Origin: an uncultured Bacteroidota bacterium | Lineage (GTDB): Bacteria > Bacteroidota > Bacteroidia > JABEUT01 | Length of the DNA: 64,000 bases | NCBI GenBank assembly: GCA_903863935.1 | Contig: CAIPDV010000062.1 | Span: forward strand, 1-64,000 | Direction of reading: 5' to 3' | Part shown: piece by piece, positions 10,000-18,439 of the stretch | How positions within the stretch are numbered: position 1 is the first letter of the stretch | How the letters are laid out: the number at the start of each line of letters is the position of its first letter | Made by a program: the position numbers and the translations under genes | Notes under the pieces: model-generated | The model's database searches: none | Seen by the model: the letters and a program-made list of their open reading frames with translations, nothing else | What the model was told of the DNA's origin: nothing

Positions 10000-10437
10000 T
10001 TATTTCCCATACGATATTTCATCAGAAAGTTGATTTTTGTCGTGAGCGTTTTTAGGGAAATGGGTCTTCAGCATTTCGCCGGTCATATCAATTCCTTCAC
10101 AAATTCCTTCGGTGAATTTACCTTGTTTGAATTGACCAATAACCTGGTCTTTCACCGTAAGCCAAAAATTATCAGGTACTTTTTTATGAATTCCTTCATC
10201 GCCAACAATGGCAAACTTTTTATGGTTCACCGCAAGGTAAAACAGAATTGCATTACGATGTTTTGTTTTATGCATATGCAGCCGGTGAAAGGCATTCAGG
10301 GCACATTGGTAAGCATCGCCTTCGCAATCGCCTTCCACATGCAAACGTATTTCCCCGGTAGTTTTTAGCTCCAGTTTTTCAACAGCGGCCCTAACTTGCT
10401 GCTTTTGTTCATCACTGAAAAATTCGGTTATATCCAT
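10000..10437 (-). CDS. TPM-domain protein, short form
   Basis: A 145-aa soluble TPM-domain protein without signal peptide or membrane helix. Motifs TTGEIRLHVEG and HRNAILFYLAVNHKKFAIVG correspond to the core beta strands of the TPM fold. In Bacteroidota the short and long TPM proteins are commonly encoded side by side, often with lemA; here lemA is missing and an outer-membrane-like gene and an SPFH gene precede it. It is 4 bp from the upstream gene, so it is co-transcribed. Function is unknown beyond a presumed role at the membrane. Confidence 0.85.
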   Translation of the reverse strand: MDITEFFSDEQKQQVRAAVEKLELKTTGEIRLHVEGDCEGDAYQCALNAFHRLHMHKTKHRNAILFYLAVNHKKFAIVGDEGIHKKVPDNFWLTVKDQVIGQFKQGKFTEGICEGIDMTGEMLKTHFPKNAHDKNQLSDEISYGK

Positions 10438-10441
10438 AGTA

Positions 10442-11194
10442 TTAATGTGTATAAAACTTAGGCCTGTTATCCTGCAATATGGGCAGCATCCAGCCTATCC
10501 TCAGTCCGCTCAGCATTTCGAATTTATAATTGGGATCTTTTGATTTAAGGTCGAAATTGTAACGCAGGCTTTTCGCCATTGCCTCGGTAAATTCAAACCC
10601 GCCAAAAACAGCCAGGAACATTTTTTTGCTGATGTATTGATACCCGATAAACTCGGTAAGGCATGCTCCTGCTGTAAGGCGGTCGTAGCCCTGTAAATAA
10701 TCTCCTGATATTTGTGGTGTCCAGTCACTGGGTGCTTTAATGTCAATATGATGTTGAATGTATCCTGCGCTTATAGAGACGAGTATCCCCGAGTTAAGAT
10801 TTTTAGAAACCGGAAATAATTTTGCTACACTAAGTTGAATATCGAAACCCGACTCCAGGTAACTGATGCCCGGATAGTTGCCGTCATTGGCTATCAGATT
10901 GCCGTTTTTTGTGGCCATACTGTCGAGTATTCCGGTTGCCCTAAGCACATTACCGAAAATGTAACTGAACTCGGCACCAAACTGCCAGTTTGATTGGGTT
11001 TTGTACAACACTCCACCCTGCACATTTGAATTGAACCCAAATACTTTTGCTATTTCTCCTCCGGGAAGCTGAGGAGCGTATGAAAGTTGAAATAAAAAAC
11101 CCGTTGCAGCAGAATCTTTGTGCTTCTGGGCAATTCCGTTAAAAGAGCAGAAAATTAAAAGTGATAGTACTAAAAGTTTTACCCGCCTGTCCAT
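10442..11194 (-). CDS. Putative outer membrane beta-barrel protein
   Basis: A 250-aa protein with a signal peptide (LLVLSLLIFCSFNGIAQ). The body is rich in alternating hydrophobic/aromatic stretches and glycine (for example GGVLYKTQSNWQFGAEFSYI), typical of small porin-like beta-barrels. It has no clear named family. It lies 6 bp after the SPFH gene and 4 bp before the TPM gene, so it probably belongs to one membrane-maintenance operon. The beta-barrel call is from composition only. Confidence 0.65.
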   Translation of the reverse strand: MDRRVKLLVLSLLIFCSFNGIAQKHKDSAATGFLFQLSYAPQLPGGEIAKVFGFNSNVQGGVLYKTQSNWQFGAEFSYIFGNVLRATGILDSMATKNGNLIANDGNYPGISYLESGFDIQLSVAKLFPVSKNLNSGILVSISAGYIQHHIDIKAPSDWTPQISGDYLQGYDRLTAGACLTEFIGYQYISKKMFLAVFGGFEFTEAMAKSLRYNFDLKSKDPNYKFEMLSGLRIGWMLPILQDNRPKFYTH

Positions 11195-11200
11195 TCGAGG

Positions 11201-12163
11201 TTACTGTTTCGTATCCGGAATTTTAGAAAGATCTTCAAACAGCCCTTTGTTGCTCATGGCCATAAACTGTTGAAATACCCTCTGCATTCCTTCCGGTGAG
11301 CCATCCAGGAAAATAACATTTCCTTTACCTACTTCTGCAAAATTCTTAATAGATTCTGTCCACATTGAGAACATTATAACAGACATATCCTGATTAATAG
11401 TTTCCATTTGTTTGGCGGCTTCCAGAATACCACGCGCAACTTCCTGACGGAATAATGCAACACCTTGTCCGCGCAATTGAGCGGCTTGTCTTTCCGCTTC
11501 CGCAGCAATTTTTATCGCGTTACCTTCTGCTTCCGCTGCTTTGGTTTTGGTAATTAATAAGGCTTGTCCTTCGTTTTCTGCAGCCGCTTTCTTGTTATTC
11601 GATGCAACCACGGTCGCCATTGATTTAATAATAATATCATCAAAGGTAATGTCGTTAAGCTGCATATCAATCAAATGATAACCCCAGGAAGCAAGGGTAG
11701 GATCAAGTTGTTGTTTTACATGCACTACAATATCGCTTCTCAAACCAAGAATTTCCGACTGTTTCAAATTAGCTACATAACTTCTTATGGCTCCTTCAAT
11801 GGTGCGGGTTAAAGCTTGCATAAGGTTGCGGTTGTCAATAAATTTGAAGGCAACATTTTTAATTGTCTCTTCATCCTGGTCCACAACTGCAAACAAAAGC
11901 ATGACTTTAAAATTCACGTTAGCCTGATCTTGGGTTATCGCTTGAAATTCTAATTCCTGAGATTGGTTCTGGATGGAAATACGCCTGTAGATAGATTCAA
12001 TAATAGGAACCTTCATATTCAAGCCCGGTCGAAGCAGGCGTTTATATTTCCCGAAAACAGTTATTACTGCTATGTATCCTTGGTTAACTGTAACAAAACT
12101 TGAAAACAGAATAAACAGTCCGATTACAAGAAAAACGATGAGACCAACATTTGCACCTTCCAT
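11201..12163 (-). CDS. SPFH/Band 7 stomatin-like protein
   Basis: A 320-aa membrane-anchored SPFH protein of the stomatin/QmcA type. One N-terminal helix (about 6-25) is followed by the Band 7 domain (about 26-190, with GYIAVITVFGKYKRLLRPGL and IEGAIRSYVANL). An Ala/Glu/Lys-rich coiled-coil follows (about 195-250, with repeated KAAEAEGNA-type segments). Such proteins oligomerise into membrane microdomains and often partner with NfeD or proteases; no NfeD gene is seen here. It is the first gene of a four-gene minus-strand group ending with the two TPM genes. Confidence 0.88.
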   Translation of the reverse strand: MEGANVGLIVFLVIGLFILFSSFVTVNQGYIAVITVFGKYKRLLRPGLNMKVPIIESIYRRISIQNQSQELEFQAITQDQANVNFKVMLLFAVVDQDEETIKNVAFKFIDNRNLMQALTRTIEGAIRSYVANLKQSEILGLRSDIVVHVKQQLDPTLASWGYHLIDMQLNDITFDDIIIKSMATVVASNNKKAAAENEGQALLITKTKAAEAEGNAIKIAAEAERQAAQLRGQGVALFRQEVARGILEAAKQMETINQDMSVIMFSMWTESIKNFAEVGKGNVIFLDGSPEGMQRVFQQFMAMSNKGLFEDLSKIPDTKQ

Positions 12164-12248
12164 ACTAGTTTTATTTTATTGTGCAAAATAACGAAATTTT
12201 TGATAACCAACCATAAACTATATAACAACTTTTTAGGGGTAAAATACC

Positions 12249-12256
12249 TATCTTCG
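12249..12256 (+). promoter_or_regulatory. -7 promoter (TATCTTCG)
   Basis: TATCTTCG is a close match to TAnnTTTG and lies 18 bp before the ATG of the DegT-family gene. It lies inside the upstream in-frame extension, which supports starting at 12275. Confidence 0.45.
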
Positions 12257-12274
12257 CAACCAAAGGAAAAGATT

Positions 12275-13414
12275 ATGACTACCGCTACAAAAAAAATTCA
12301 GATGGTTGACCTGCAGGGTCAATATGAAAAAATAAAAACAGAGATTGACGCAGCTATTGCCGGTGTGCTTCACTCTGCCGCATTTATTAATGGTCCTGAG
12401 GTAAAAGCGTTTCAGGCGGAGCTGGAAAAATATTTGGGAGTGAAGCATGTAATTCCCTGTGCGAATGGAACAGACGCCCTCCAGATTGCCATGATGGCAT
12501 TGGGTTTGAAGCATGGCGATGAAGTTATTACTTCCAACTTTACCTTTGTCGCTACCGCTGAAGTAATAGGATTATTGGGACTTAAGCCTGTGCTAGTGGA
12601 TGTTTACCCGGGTACTTACACATTAAATATTGAAGCAATAGAAAAAGCAATCACTCCTAAGACAAAAGCTATTGTTCCGGTTCATTTATTTGGGCAATCT
12701 GCCGAGATGGAAGAATTAATGACTTTAGCAAAAAAACATAATTTATTTGTAATAGAAGATAATGCACAAGCCATCGGTGCGGATTATAAATATGCTGATG
12801 GAAAGGTTGTGAAAGCAGGTACCATTGGGCATTTTGGAACAACTTCATTTTTTCCTTCCAAGAATTTAGGAGGTTATGGTGATGGTGGAGCATTGTTCAC
12901 TAATGATGATGAACTGGCAAAGAAAGCCCGTTCTATTGCCAATCATGGTTCAACCGTACAATATTATCACGATGATATTGGTGTAAACTCAAGGTTGGAT
13001 AGTATCCAGGCAGCGATACTTAGAATTAAGTTACGTCACCTGGATGAATATTGTGAAGCCAGACAAAAAGTAGCTGCCTATTATGATAAGGCATTTGCCA
13101 ACCATCCGAAAATTAAAACTCCAGAAAGAAGTAAACATTCAACACACGTTTTTCATCAGTATACTTTAGTGTTAAATAATACGGACAGAGCAAAACTGAG
13201 AGAACATTTGGCTTCAAAAGGAATCCCGGCTATGATATATTATCCCGTACCATTACATTTACAAAAAGCTTATTTGGACCCTCGTTATAAGGAGGGAGAT
13301 TTTCCGGTAACTGAAATGTTATGTGCTTCGGTACTGTCGTTGCCCATCCATACAGAAATGGACGAAGAGACACTGAAATTTATTACGGATTCGGTGCTGG
13401 AGTTTGTGAAGTAA
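12275..13414 (+). CDS. DegT/DnrJ/EryC1/StrS aminotransferase
   Basis: A 379-aa PLP-dependent sugar aminotransferase of the kind that aminates keto-sugar nucleotides for polysaccharide or LPS synthesis. Visible motifs are VDLQGQY at the N-terminus, CANGTDAL, TFVATAEVI, the EDNAQAIGA aspartate motif, and the PLP lysine K196 in FFPSKNLGGYGDGG. The ATG at 12275 is preceded by AAAGGAAAA as a weak ribosome site and starts at the conserved N-terminus; an earlier ATG at 12179 would add 32 unconserved residues over the promoter. No other sugar-nucleotide genes are adjacent, so the substrate is not known. Confidence 0.92.
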   Translation: MTTATKKIQMVDLQGQYEKIKTEIDAAIAGVLHSAAFINGPEVKAFQAELEKYLGVKHVIPCANGTDALQIAMMALGLKHGDEVITSNFTFVATAEVIGLLGLKPVLVDVYPGTYTLNIEAIEKAITPKTKAIVPVHLFGQSAEMEELMTLAKKHNLFVIEDNAQAIGADYKYADGKVVKAGTIGHFGTTSFFPSKNLGGYGDGGALFTNDDELAKKARSIANHGSTVQYYHDDIGVNSRLDSIQAAILRIKLRHLDEYCEARQKVAAYYDKAFANHPKIKTPERSKHSTHVFHQYTLVLNNTDRAKLREHLASKGIPAMIYYPVPLHLQKAYLDPRYKEGDFPVTEMLCASVLSLPIHTEMDEETLKFITDSVLEFVK

Positions 13415-13423
13415 AAATAGTTA

Positions 13424-13540
13424 CCACGACCTTCAGGTCGTGGGTTACAATAGCAAAAGAAATTGGCTTTAGCCTAAAACTGCTCTGTTAGGCTAAAGCC
13501 AAAATACAAAATCTGTTTATCCACGACCTAAAGGTCGTGG
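13424..13540. repeat. Composite REP element, three hairpins
   Basis: Two near-identical outer palindromes, CCACGACCTTCAGGTCGTGG (13424-13443) and CCACGACCTAAAGGTCGTGG (13521-13540), flank a central 15-bp inverted repeat TTGGCTTTAGCCTAA / TTAGGCTAAAGCCAA (13463-13502). It lies between two convergent genes and could also stop transcription in both directions. Confidence 0.75.
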
Positions 13541-13579
13541 CAACTAACTAAGGAAATCGGTGAAATCTGTGGCAATATT

Positions 13580-14131
13580 TTAAGCAACTCCTGTCTTACG
13601 AACTGTCTGCTTCAAGCCACCTGCAGCCTTCTGCGGTTTAGGTGCAGCTTGCTTTTGTTGGTGTTTAGGTGCCGCTTTTTTAACCGGTGCATTTTCAGAA
13701 ACAGGTAAATCTGCTTTCCCTTCTTCTCCTTCTGCTGTAGTTTCTTCTTCAAAATCGAGCATGTTGTTCTTTTGAAGGATGTTATACCACATCAGCATTT
13801 TACGGATATCGGACGTATGAACTCTTTCTTTGTCAAAATCGGGAAGTACTTCGCCAAAATATTTAAGCATTTCAGTTTCCGATGATTTGTGGTCAAGGGC
13901 AGGGCCTTTATTTTCCTTTTCTGCCATCTTTTTAAATACATCGGCAAGCGGAATATCCTTATCCGTACAAAATACGCTGATTGCCTCAAGAGTATGCACT
14001 CTTTGAGAAGCATATACAGGCATTCTCTTTTTGTCTTCCAATGATTCCACTATAACGCTGCCTTTTGCCTGTGCTATTGTTTTATATAAGCCGGCCATTC
14101 CGGATACTGCGATGATTTCACTTAACTTCAT
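13580..14131 (-). CDS. DUF5606 domain protein
   Basis: A 183-aa cytoplasmic protein. Its N-terminal 140 residues match the Bacteroidota-specific DUF5606 family as I recall it: it opens MKLSEIIAVSGMAGLYKTI and contains KRMPVYASQRVHTLE. The C-terminal 45 residues are a low-complexity Lys/Ala/Pro/Gln tail (KKAAPKHQQKQ), typical of nucleic-acid-binding extensions. The function of the family is unknown. It is a single gene with its own promoter at 14147-14154, convergent with the aminotransferase. Confidence 0.85.
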   Translation of the reverse strand: MKLSEIIAVSGMAGLYKTIAQAKGSVIVESLEDKKRMPVYASQRVHTLEAISVFCTDKDIPLADVFKKMAEKENKGPALDHKSSETEMLKYFGEVLPDFDKERVHTSDIRKMLMWYNILQKNNMLDFEEETTAEGEEGKADLPVSENAPVKKAAPKHQQKQAAPKPQKAAGGLKQTVRKTGVA

Positions 14132-14146
14132 ATTGCAAATTTTCTA

Positions 14147-14154
14147 CAAAGATA
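14147..14154 (-). promoter_or_regulatory. -7 promoter (TATCTTTG)
   Basis: The minus strand reads TATCTTTG, an exact TAnnTTTG match, 15 bp before the DUF5606 start. Confidence 0.6.
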
Positions 14155-14219
14155 ACAGATAAACTATGAACTATGAACGATAAACTATGAACAATTAATA
14201 ATTGGTAAGTTTTTTCAGG

Positions 14220-15002
14220 CTATTCAATGGTGAATTTATCGGCATCCAGAGCCACAGGAAACTCCTTGCGGTAGTTTTCAAGCTCCTGCCAGGATAATGT
14301 AACTGTTTCAACGGATTCCATATTTGGTTTAGAATTGCTTATGGGTTCACCTTTTGCATTTAAGACTACAGAATGTCCAGTATATTCCACTTCCTTTCCA
14401 TCTTTTCCAATTCGGTTAACACCTATAGTGTAGGCCTGGTTTTCTATAGCTCTGGCAATTAATAAACTCCTCCATGCATAACTTCTTCTTTCGGGCCAGT
14501 TGGCAACATAAATTAAGCAATCGTAGTCTCCGGTATTGCGGCTCCAAACAGGGAAGCGAAGATCATAACAAACAAGCGGACAAATTTTCCAACCTGCTAA
14601 TTCCACTATCAGTTTTTTATCTCCGCTTGCATACGTTTTGTTTTCTTCCGCCATGCGGAATGTATGGCGTTTATTGTAATATTCTGAGGTGCCATCAGGA
14701 CGCATCCAGATTAAACGATTGAAGTACTTATCGCCGTCCATTATTACCATACTTCCAGTTACAACCGATTTTTTTTCAGAAGAAATTTTCGCCATCCATT
14801 CCATTGTTTTTCCGTTCATGGGCTCTGCAATGGCACTTGCATTCATGGTGAAGCCGGTATTGAACATTTCAGGCAATACAATTAAATCAGTGGAGGAGGG
14901 TTCAACTGTTTCAAGTTTATTGCGAAAATTGGAAAGATTTGTATCAATATCTTCCCAGATGAGATTCGTTTGAACTATGGTTACTTTAAGGTCTTTTGTC
15001 AT
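14220..15002 (-). CDS. Omega-amidase-like nitrilase
   Basis: A 260-aa carbon-nitrogen hydrolase of the YafV/NIT2 group, which hydrolyses alpha-ketoglutaramate and related omega-amides of keto acids. The catalytic Glu-Lys-Cys triad is E45 (LPEMFNTGF), K111 (YYNKRHTFRMAEE) and C145 (LVCYDLRFP). The C-terminus (WSRNTGDYDCLIYVANWP, then RIGKDGKEVEYTGHS) matches the subgroup. It sits in one minus-strand cluster with a methionine/glutamine-type transaminase, which supplies the classical partner: transamination with glutamine makes the keto-amide that this enzyme would remove. A DUF4279 gene separates them. Confidence 0.88.
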   Translation of the reverse strand: MTKDLKVTIVQTNLIWEDIDTNLSNFRNKLETVEPSSTDLIVLPEMFNTGFTMNASAIAEPMNGKTMEWMAKISSEKKSVVTGSMVIMDGDKYFNRLIWMRPDGTSEYYNKRHTFRMAEENKTYASGDKKLIVELAGWKICPLVCYDLRFPVWSRNTGDYDCLIYVANWPERRSYAWRSLLIARAIENQAYTIGVNRIGKDGKEVEYTGHSVVLNAKGEPISNSKPNMESVETVTLSWQELENYRKEFPVALDADKFTIE

Positions 15003-15008
15003 AAATAT

Positions 15009-15434
15009 CTAATATCTGTACAAACCGAAAGAAATTTCAAGCCCCAATTCGTCTAAAGCTTTTATACAATAAGAATTTAATCCTAGCAAAGGCCTTTCCT
15101 CATGGCTATATAGATTAATTACAATCTCTAAATATGTTTCAAATCCAATATCCTTAATTTGCAGTAACTGCGCTTTATATGGTAAAAATAGTTTAAGGAT
15201 TGGGACAATGGCATCTTGAATTACTATGATTTTTTCGGCATCAAAACTAAAATCTTCATAGTTCCACCGGCTGGTTCTATATTTTGCGTTTGGAACCGGA
15301 CCATTTAAATTAAACATTTGGCTTCCTTTTTGCCAAAATGTAGTTGGCTCAAAAGGTAGCATTGCTTTAACAGTTTCAATTTTTAATTCATCACTTGAAC
15401 TCTGTATACATAATATAGTTCGTGCTTTAATCAT
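15009..15434 (-). CDS. DUF4279 domain protein
   Basis: A 141-aa protein whose pattern fits DUF4279: an early LPFEPTTFWQKGS motif, SRWNYE in the middle, an ILKLFLPYKAQLLQI helix, and an end reading LGLEISFGLYRY. DUF4279 members are often small stand-alone proteins of unknown function, some near polymorphic-toxin immunity genes. Here it is embedded between the transaminase (start codon of this gene adjoins the transaminase stop) and the omega-amidase (6 bp), so it is probably translated from the same mRNA. No enzyme residues are recognisable. Confidence 0.75.
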   Translation of the reverse strand: MIKARTILCIQSSSDELKIETVKAMLPFEPTTFWQKGSQMFNLNGPVPNAKYRTSRWNYEDFSFDAEKIIVIQDAIVPILKLFLPYKAQLLQIKDIGFETYLEIVINLYSHEERPLLGLNSYCIKALDELGLEISFGLYRY

Positions 15435-16591
15435 TATACTTTACAAAGTTTTTCTGCGGCTTTTTCAAGGGTTTCATTGGTCTTTGCAAAGCAGAAACGT
15501 AATAATTTATTGTCTACAGGTTCGTGATAAAATACGGATGTAGGGACGCTTGCCACGCCTACTTCTTTTGTAAGCCGAATAGCATAATCAGTATCCTTTT
15601 CTTGTGTTATTTTACTGTAATCGAGTGACTGAAAATAGGAACCGGAAGAAGGTGTGAAATTAAATCGTGACCCTTTTATCAGATTATTAAAGTAATCGCG
15701 TTTTTGCTGATAGAAATTCCCGAGTTCCAGGTATTCGCTTTTGTTTTTCATATAATCTGCCAGCGCATATTGAAAAGGAGTGTTCACCGTAAAAATAATG
15801 AACTGGTGCACTCTTCTGAATTCCGTCATTAATTTTTCAGGAGCAAGTACATAACCAATTTTCCAACCGGTTGCATGATATGTTTTACCAAACGAAAACA
15901 CTACAAAACTTCTTTCAGCAAGACCGGGAAACCGTGATACACTTTGGTGTTTCAGCCCATCGAAAATAATGTGTTCATATACTTCATCACTCAAAACAAT
16001 AATGTCACTACCCTTGGTAATTCGTTCCAGTTCCTTCATGTCATTCTCAGTCATCACTGCACCTGTAGGGTTGTGGGGTGTATTGATCATGATCATGCGG
16101 GTACGGTGAGAAACTTTCTTTTTTACTTCATCCCAATCAATACTATAATCGGGAGCTTTTAACTGAATATAAATAGGTATACCCCCTGAAAGTTCAATGG
16201 CAGGAACATAGCAATCATAAGCAGGTTCAAAAACAATTACTTCATCACCTTCATTAATAACCGCTGTAATGGCAGCATAGATGGCTTCTGTTCCTCCGGC
16301 AGTTATATTTATTTCTTTTTCAGGATTGTATTTTGCTCCATATAATTCCTGCATTTTTTCAGCTATGGTTTCCCGCAAAGGCATTATCCCCTGCATAGGG
16401 GCATATTGGTTCATGCCCTTTTTCATATATTCATTTATCAGGCTTACCAATGCTGGGGAGCATTCAAAATTCGGGAAGCCCTGGGAAAGATTGATGGCTT
16501 TATATTCATTTGCGAGTGCTGACATCACTGTGAAGATAGTGGTGCCTACATTCGGCAGTTTACTTCGTATCATTCCATTAAAAACAGGCAT
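15434..16591 (-). CDS. Methionine/glutamine-type aminotransferase
   Basis: A 385-aa class I PLP aminotransferase of the YbdL / glutamine transaminase K group, cytoplasmic. Signatures are INLSQGFPNFE at the N-terminus, AGGTEAIYAAI, the NPTG motif (N174), the cofactor-binding D202 (LSDEVYEH), the PLP lysine K236 (FSFGKTYHATGWKIGY) and the substrate arginine near 366 (LLRFCFAKT). Enzymes of this type transaminate methionine, aromatic amino acids or glutamine, including the last step of methionine salvage. Genomic pairing with an omega-amidase two genes downstream supports glutamine as amino donor. A promoter-like TAGCTTTG lies at 16614-16621. Confidence 0.9.
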   Translation of the reverse strand: MPVFNGMIRSKLPNVGTTIFTVMSALANEYKAINLSQGFPNFECSPALVSLINEYMKKGMNQYAPMQGIMPLRETIAEKMQELYGAKYNPEKEINITAGGTEAIYAAITAVINEGDEVIVFEPAYDCYVPAIELSGGIPIYIQLKAPDYSIDWDEVKKKVSHRTRMIMINTPHNPTGAVMTENDMKELERITKGSDIIVLSDEVYEHIIFDGLKHQSVSRFPGLAERSFVVFSFGKTYHATGWKIGYVLAPEKLMTEFRRVHQFIIFTVNTPFQYALADYMKNKSEYLELGNFYQQKRDYFNNLIKGSRFNFTPSSGSYFQSLDYSKITQEKDTDYAIRLTKEVGVASVPTSVFYHEPVDNKLLRFCFAKTNETLEKAAEKLCKV

Positions 16592-16613
16592 AGGAGGTAT
16601 TTCTTGTTATGAA

Positions 16614-16621
16614 CAAAGCTA
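16614..16621 (-). promoter_or_regulatory. -7 promoter (TAGCTTTG)
   Basis: The minus strand reads TAGCTTTG, 22 bp before the transaminase start. It would drive the transaminase-DUF4279-omega-amidase cluster. Confidence 0.5.
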
Positions 16622-16677
16622 ATAAAAATGAGTAACAATGAGTGTCGAAGACAGCTTTAATTGTTGTAAAGTAAGTT

Positions 16678-17214
16678 TTATTCAACTGGATTTGGCATCC
16701 TGTAAACGTATATATCCATTCCCATCCAATGAATTTGCTTTTCACGCACCAGGCCGTTTTTTTCAGCCACACGTTGAGATTTAAGATTATTTATATCAAT
16801 AATGGAAATGAGGGAGTCGGCCTGATCGTTTTTTAATCCGTAGTCAAAAAACGCTTTAGCAGCTTCAGGTGCATACCCATTACCCCAAAATTTTCTGAAA
16901 ATATGATAACCAACTTCCAATTCAAATGTGCCGTTTACATCTTGTTTAAGTAACCCGCACTGGCCTATAAATTCGTCCGTATCCTTTCTTATTAATGCTT
17001 GCAAGCCATACCTGTTTTCCTTGTAACGTGCAAATTGCTTTTCAATCCATTGCCTGGAGCGTTCCAGGTCTGTTGTATTTTCCACCCAGGGAAAATACTG
17101 GATGGATTCTTTATCGGCGAAGAACGCCATCCATGGCTCTATATCACCCGGTGTTAAAAATCGTGTGTAGAGCCTGTCAGGCACAAGCCCGTCTTCATAT
17201 TTATAGGCTGACAT
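16678..17214 (-). CDS. GNAT N-acetyltransferase, RimJ/RimL-like
   Basis: A 178-aa acetyl-CoA-dependent N-acetyltransferase of the Acetyltransf_3 group. Motifs are the N-terminal YTRFLTPGDIEPW, the central GQCGLLKQDVNGTFELEVGY strand, the acetyl-CoA loop FRKFWGNGYAPEAAKAF (an R/Q-x-x-G-x-G/A variant) and the NLKSQRVAEKNGL motif near the end. The substrate may be a ribosomal-protein N-terminus or a small molecule. It is 11 bp downstream of the AI-2E family gene on the same strand. Confidence 0.88.
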   Translation of the reverse strand: MSAYKYEDGLVPDRLYTRFLTPGDIEPWMAFFADKESIQYFPWVENTTDLERSRQWIEKQFARYKENRYGLQALIRKDTDEFIGQCGLLKQDVNGTFELEVGYHIFRKFWGNGYAPEAAKAFFDYGLKNDQADSLISIIDINNLKSQRVAEKNGLVREKQIHWMGMDIYVYRMPNPVE

Positions 17215-17225
17215 AATGTCGGGAA

Positions 17226-18341
17226 TTATTTTTTGGGAGGCGCAGGAGGAGCAGCTTTCTGTTTGCTGAAAAATTTAAACGGATCGTTTTTCATATCGGT
17301 AAACTCACTTCCTAAAAAGTATCCAAAAGCTTTTGTGTTCGGTCGTGTATCGAGAAGTAATTTAACAATTGCAGTAATGGGGATACTAAGCGCCATACCT
17401 GGTAAACCCCATATTTCCCCTCCAATTATTAAAACTATAATTGCTACAAACGGATTAACACTCACTTTTGAACCTACCACTTTGGGCGTGATGAAATTCG
17501 ATTCAAGGAATTGAACAATCGCCATTACACCTAAAACACCAAGCGCAGGCCATGCATTGTCACGCGTTAACAGGAGATAGACTATTGGCAATGATGCGCC
17601 AATTGAAATTCCAATGTAAGGAATGATAGTAAGCATTGCAGCAAAAAAGGCAAAGAAGATTGCGTGGTTTACACCGAGTAACACAAGCCCGATGCTGTTA
17701 AGCACGCCTATAATGAATATGACAGTTAAAAGGCCTATAAGATAATTCTGTACCAGTTTTTGAATATTGTTTATCAGCGATGCAGCCTGTTCTTGCCTCT
17801 CGCTGCCAAGCAGGGCAAATGCAAAATCGCGAAAGGAACGGTTATATAGCAAAAAACAAAATATGTATATAATGATTAAAGCGAGGTTACCCATGAAATT
17901 GGTGGTAGTGGAAATAGCACCTGAGGCAAAATCACCACCCACGCCCAGCAGTTTATCTTTCGCCTGATTCATATAATTATTTATAGTGACAGTGTCCATG
18001 TTAAGGTGAGCAGAGATGTAGTTTTGCAGGGAGGCAAATTTTTCGTTGATCTTACCACTCTGACTGCCGATATCTGCTATCAGGGTCTTAATTTCGGAAC
18101 TGATGATTAATGAAGTTCCAATAATGAGCACCATTACAAAAAGCATAGTAACAATAACAGATAAAATAGTAGGGAATTTCCATTTTACAAGCCTGTTGAA
18201 AACCGGATATAAAAGCAATGATAGGAGAGCTGCAATGACCATTGGAAGAAGGAAATCTTTTGCATAGATAAGTATTAATGCACCTAATACCAGGCTTAAG
18301 AGGTAGCAGGGAATTCTAATTACAAGCGGAAGTTTTGACAT
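17226..18341 (-). CDS. AI-2E family transporter
   Basis: A 371-aa polytopic inner-membrane protein of the PerM/TqsA (AI-2E) family with about seven or eight membrane helices. The family's conserved PYIGISIGASLPIVYLLL and ESNFITPKVVGSKVSVNPF segments are clear, as is the glycine-rich GGEIWGLPGMALSIPI motif. Members export autoinducer-2, or act as Na+/H+ antiporters or other exporters, so the substrate is not certain. No luxS is in the window. The C-terminal tail is Pro/Ala-rich. A TATCTTTG promoter precedes it and the GNAT gene follows. Confidence 0.9.
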   Translation of the reverse strand: MSKLPLVIRIPCYLLSLVLGALILIYAKDFLLPMVIAALLSLLLYPVFNRLVKWKFPTILSVIVTMLFVMVLIIGTSLIISSEIKTLIADIGSQSGKINEKFASLQNYISAHLNMDTVTINNYMNQAKDKLLGVGGDFASGAISTTTNFMGNLALIIIYIFCFLLYNRSFRDFAFALLGSERQEQAASLINNIQKLVQNYLIGLLTVIFIIGVLNSIGLVLLGVNHAIFFAFFAAMLTIIPYIGISIGASLPIVYLLLTRDNAWPALGVLGVMAIVQFLESNFITPKVVGSKVSVNPFVAIIVLIIGGEIWGLPGMALSIPITAIVKLLLDTRPNTKAFGYFLGSEFTDMKNDPFKFFSKQKAAPPAPPKK

Positions 18342-18363
18342 GTCTCGAAATTTGATTCATAGA

Positions 18364-18371
18364 CAAAGATA
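18364..18371 (-). promoter_or_regulatory. -7 promoter (TATCTTTG)
   Basis: The minus strand reads TATCTTTG, 22 bp before the AI-2E family gene. Confidence 0.6.
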
Positions 18372-18439
18372 GAAATTCGGGGAAATTAAATACTAACAGC
18401 CTGAAATATGGGGTGAGCTTAAGAAATGGGAAGATGATT

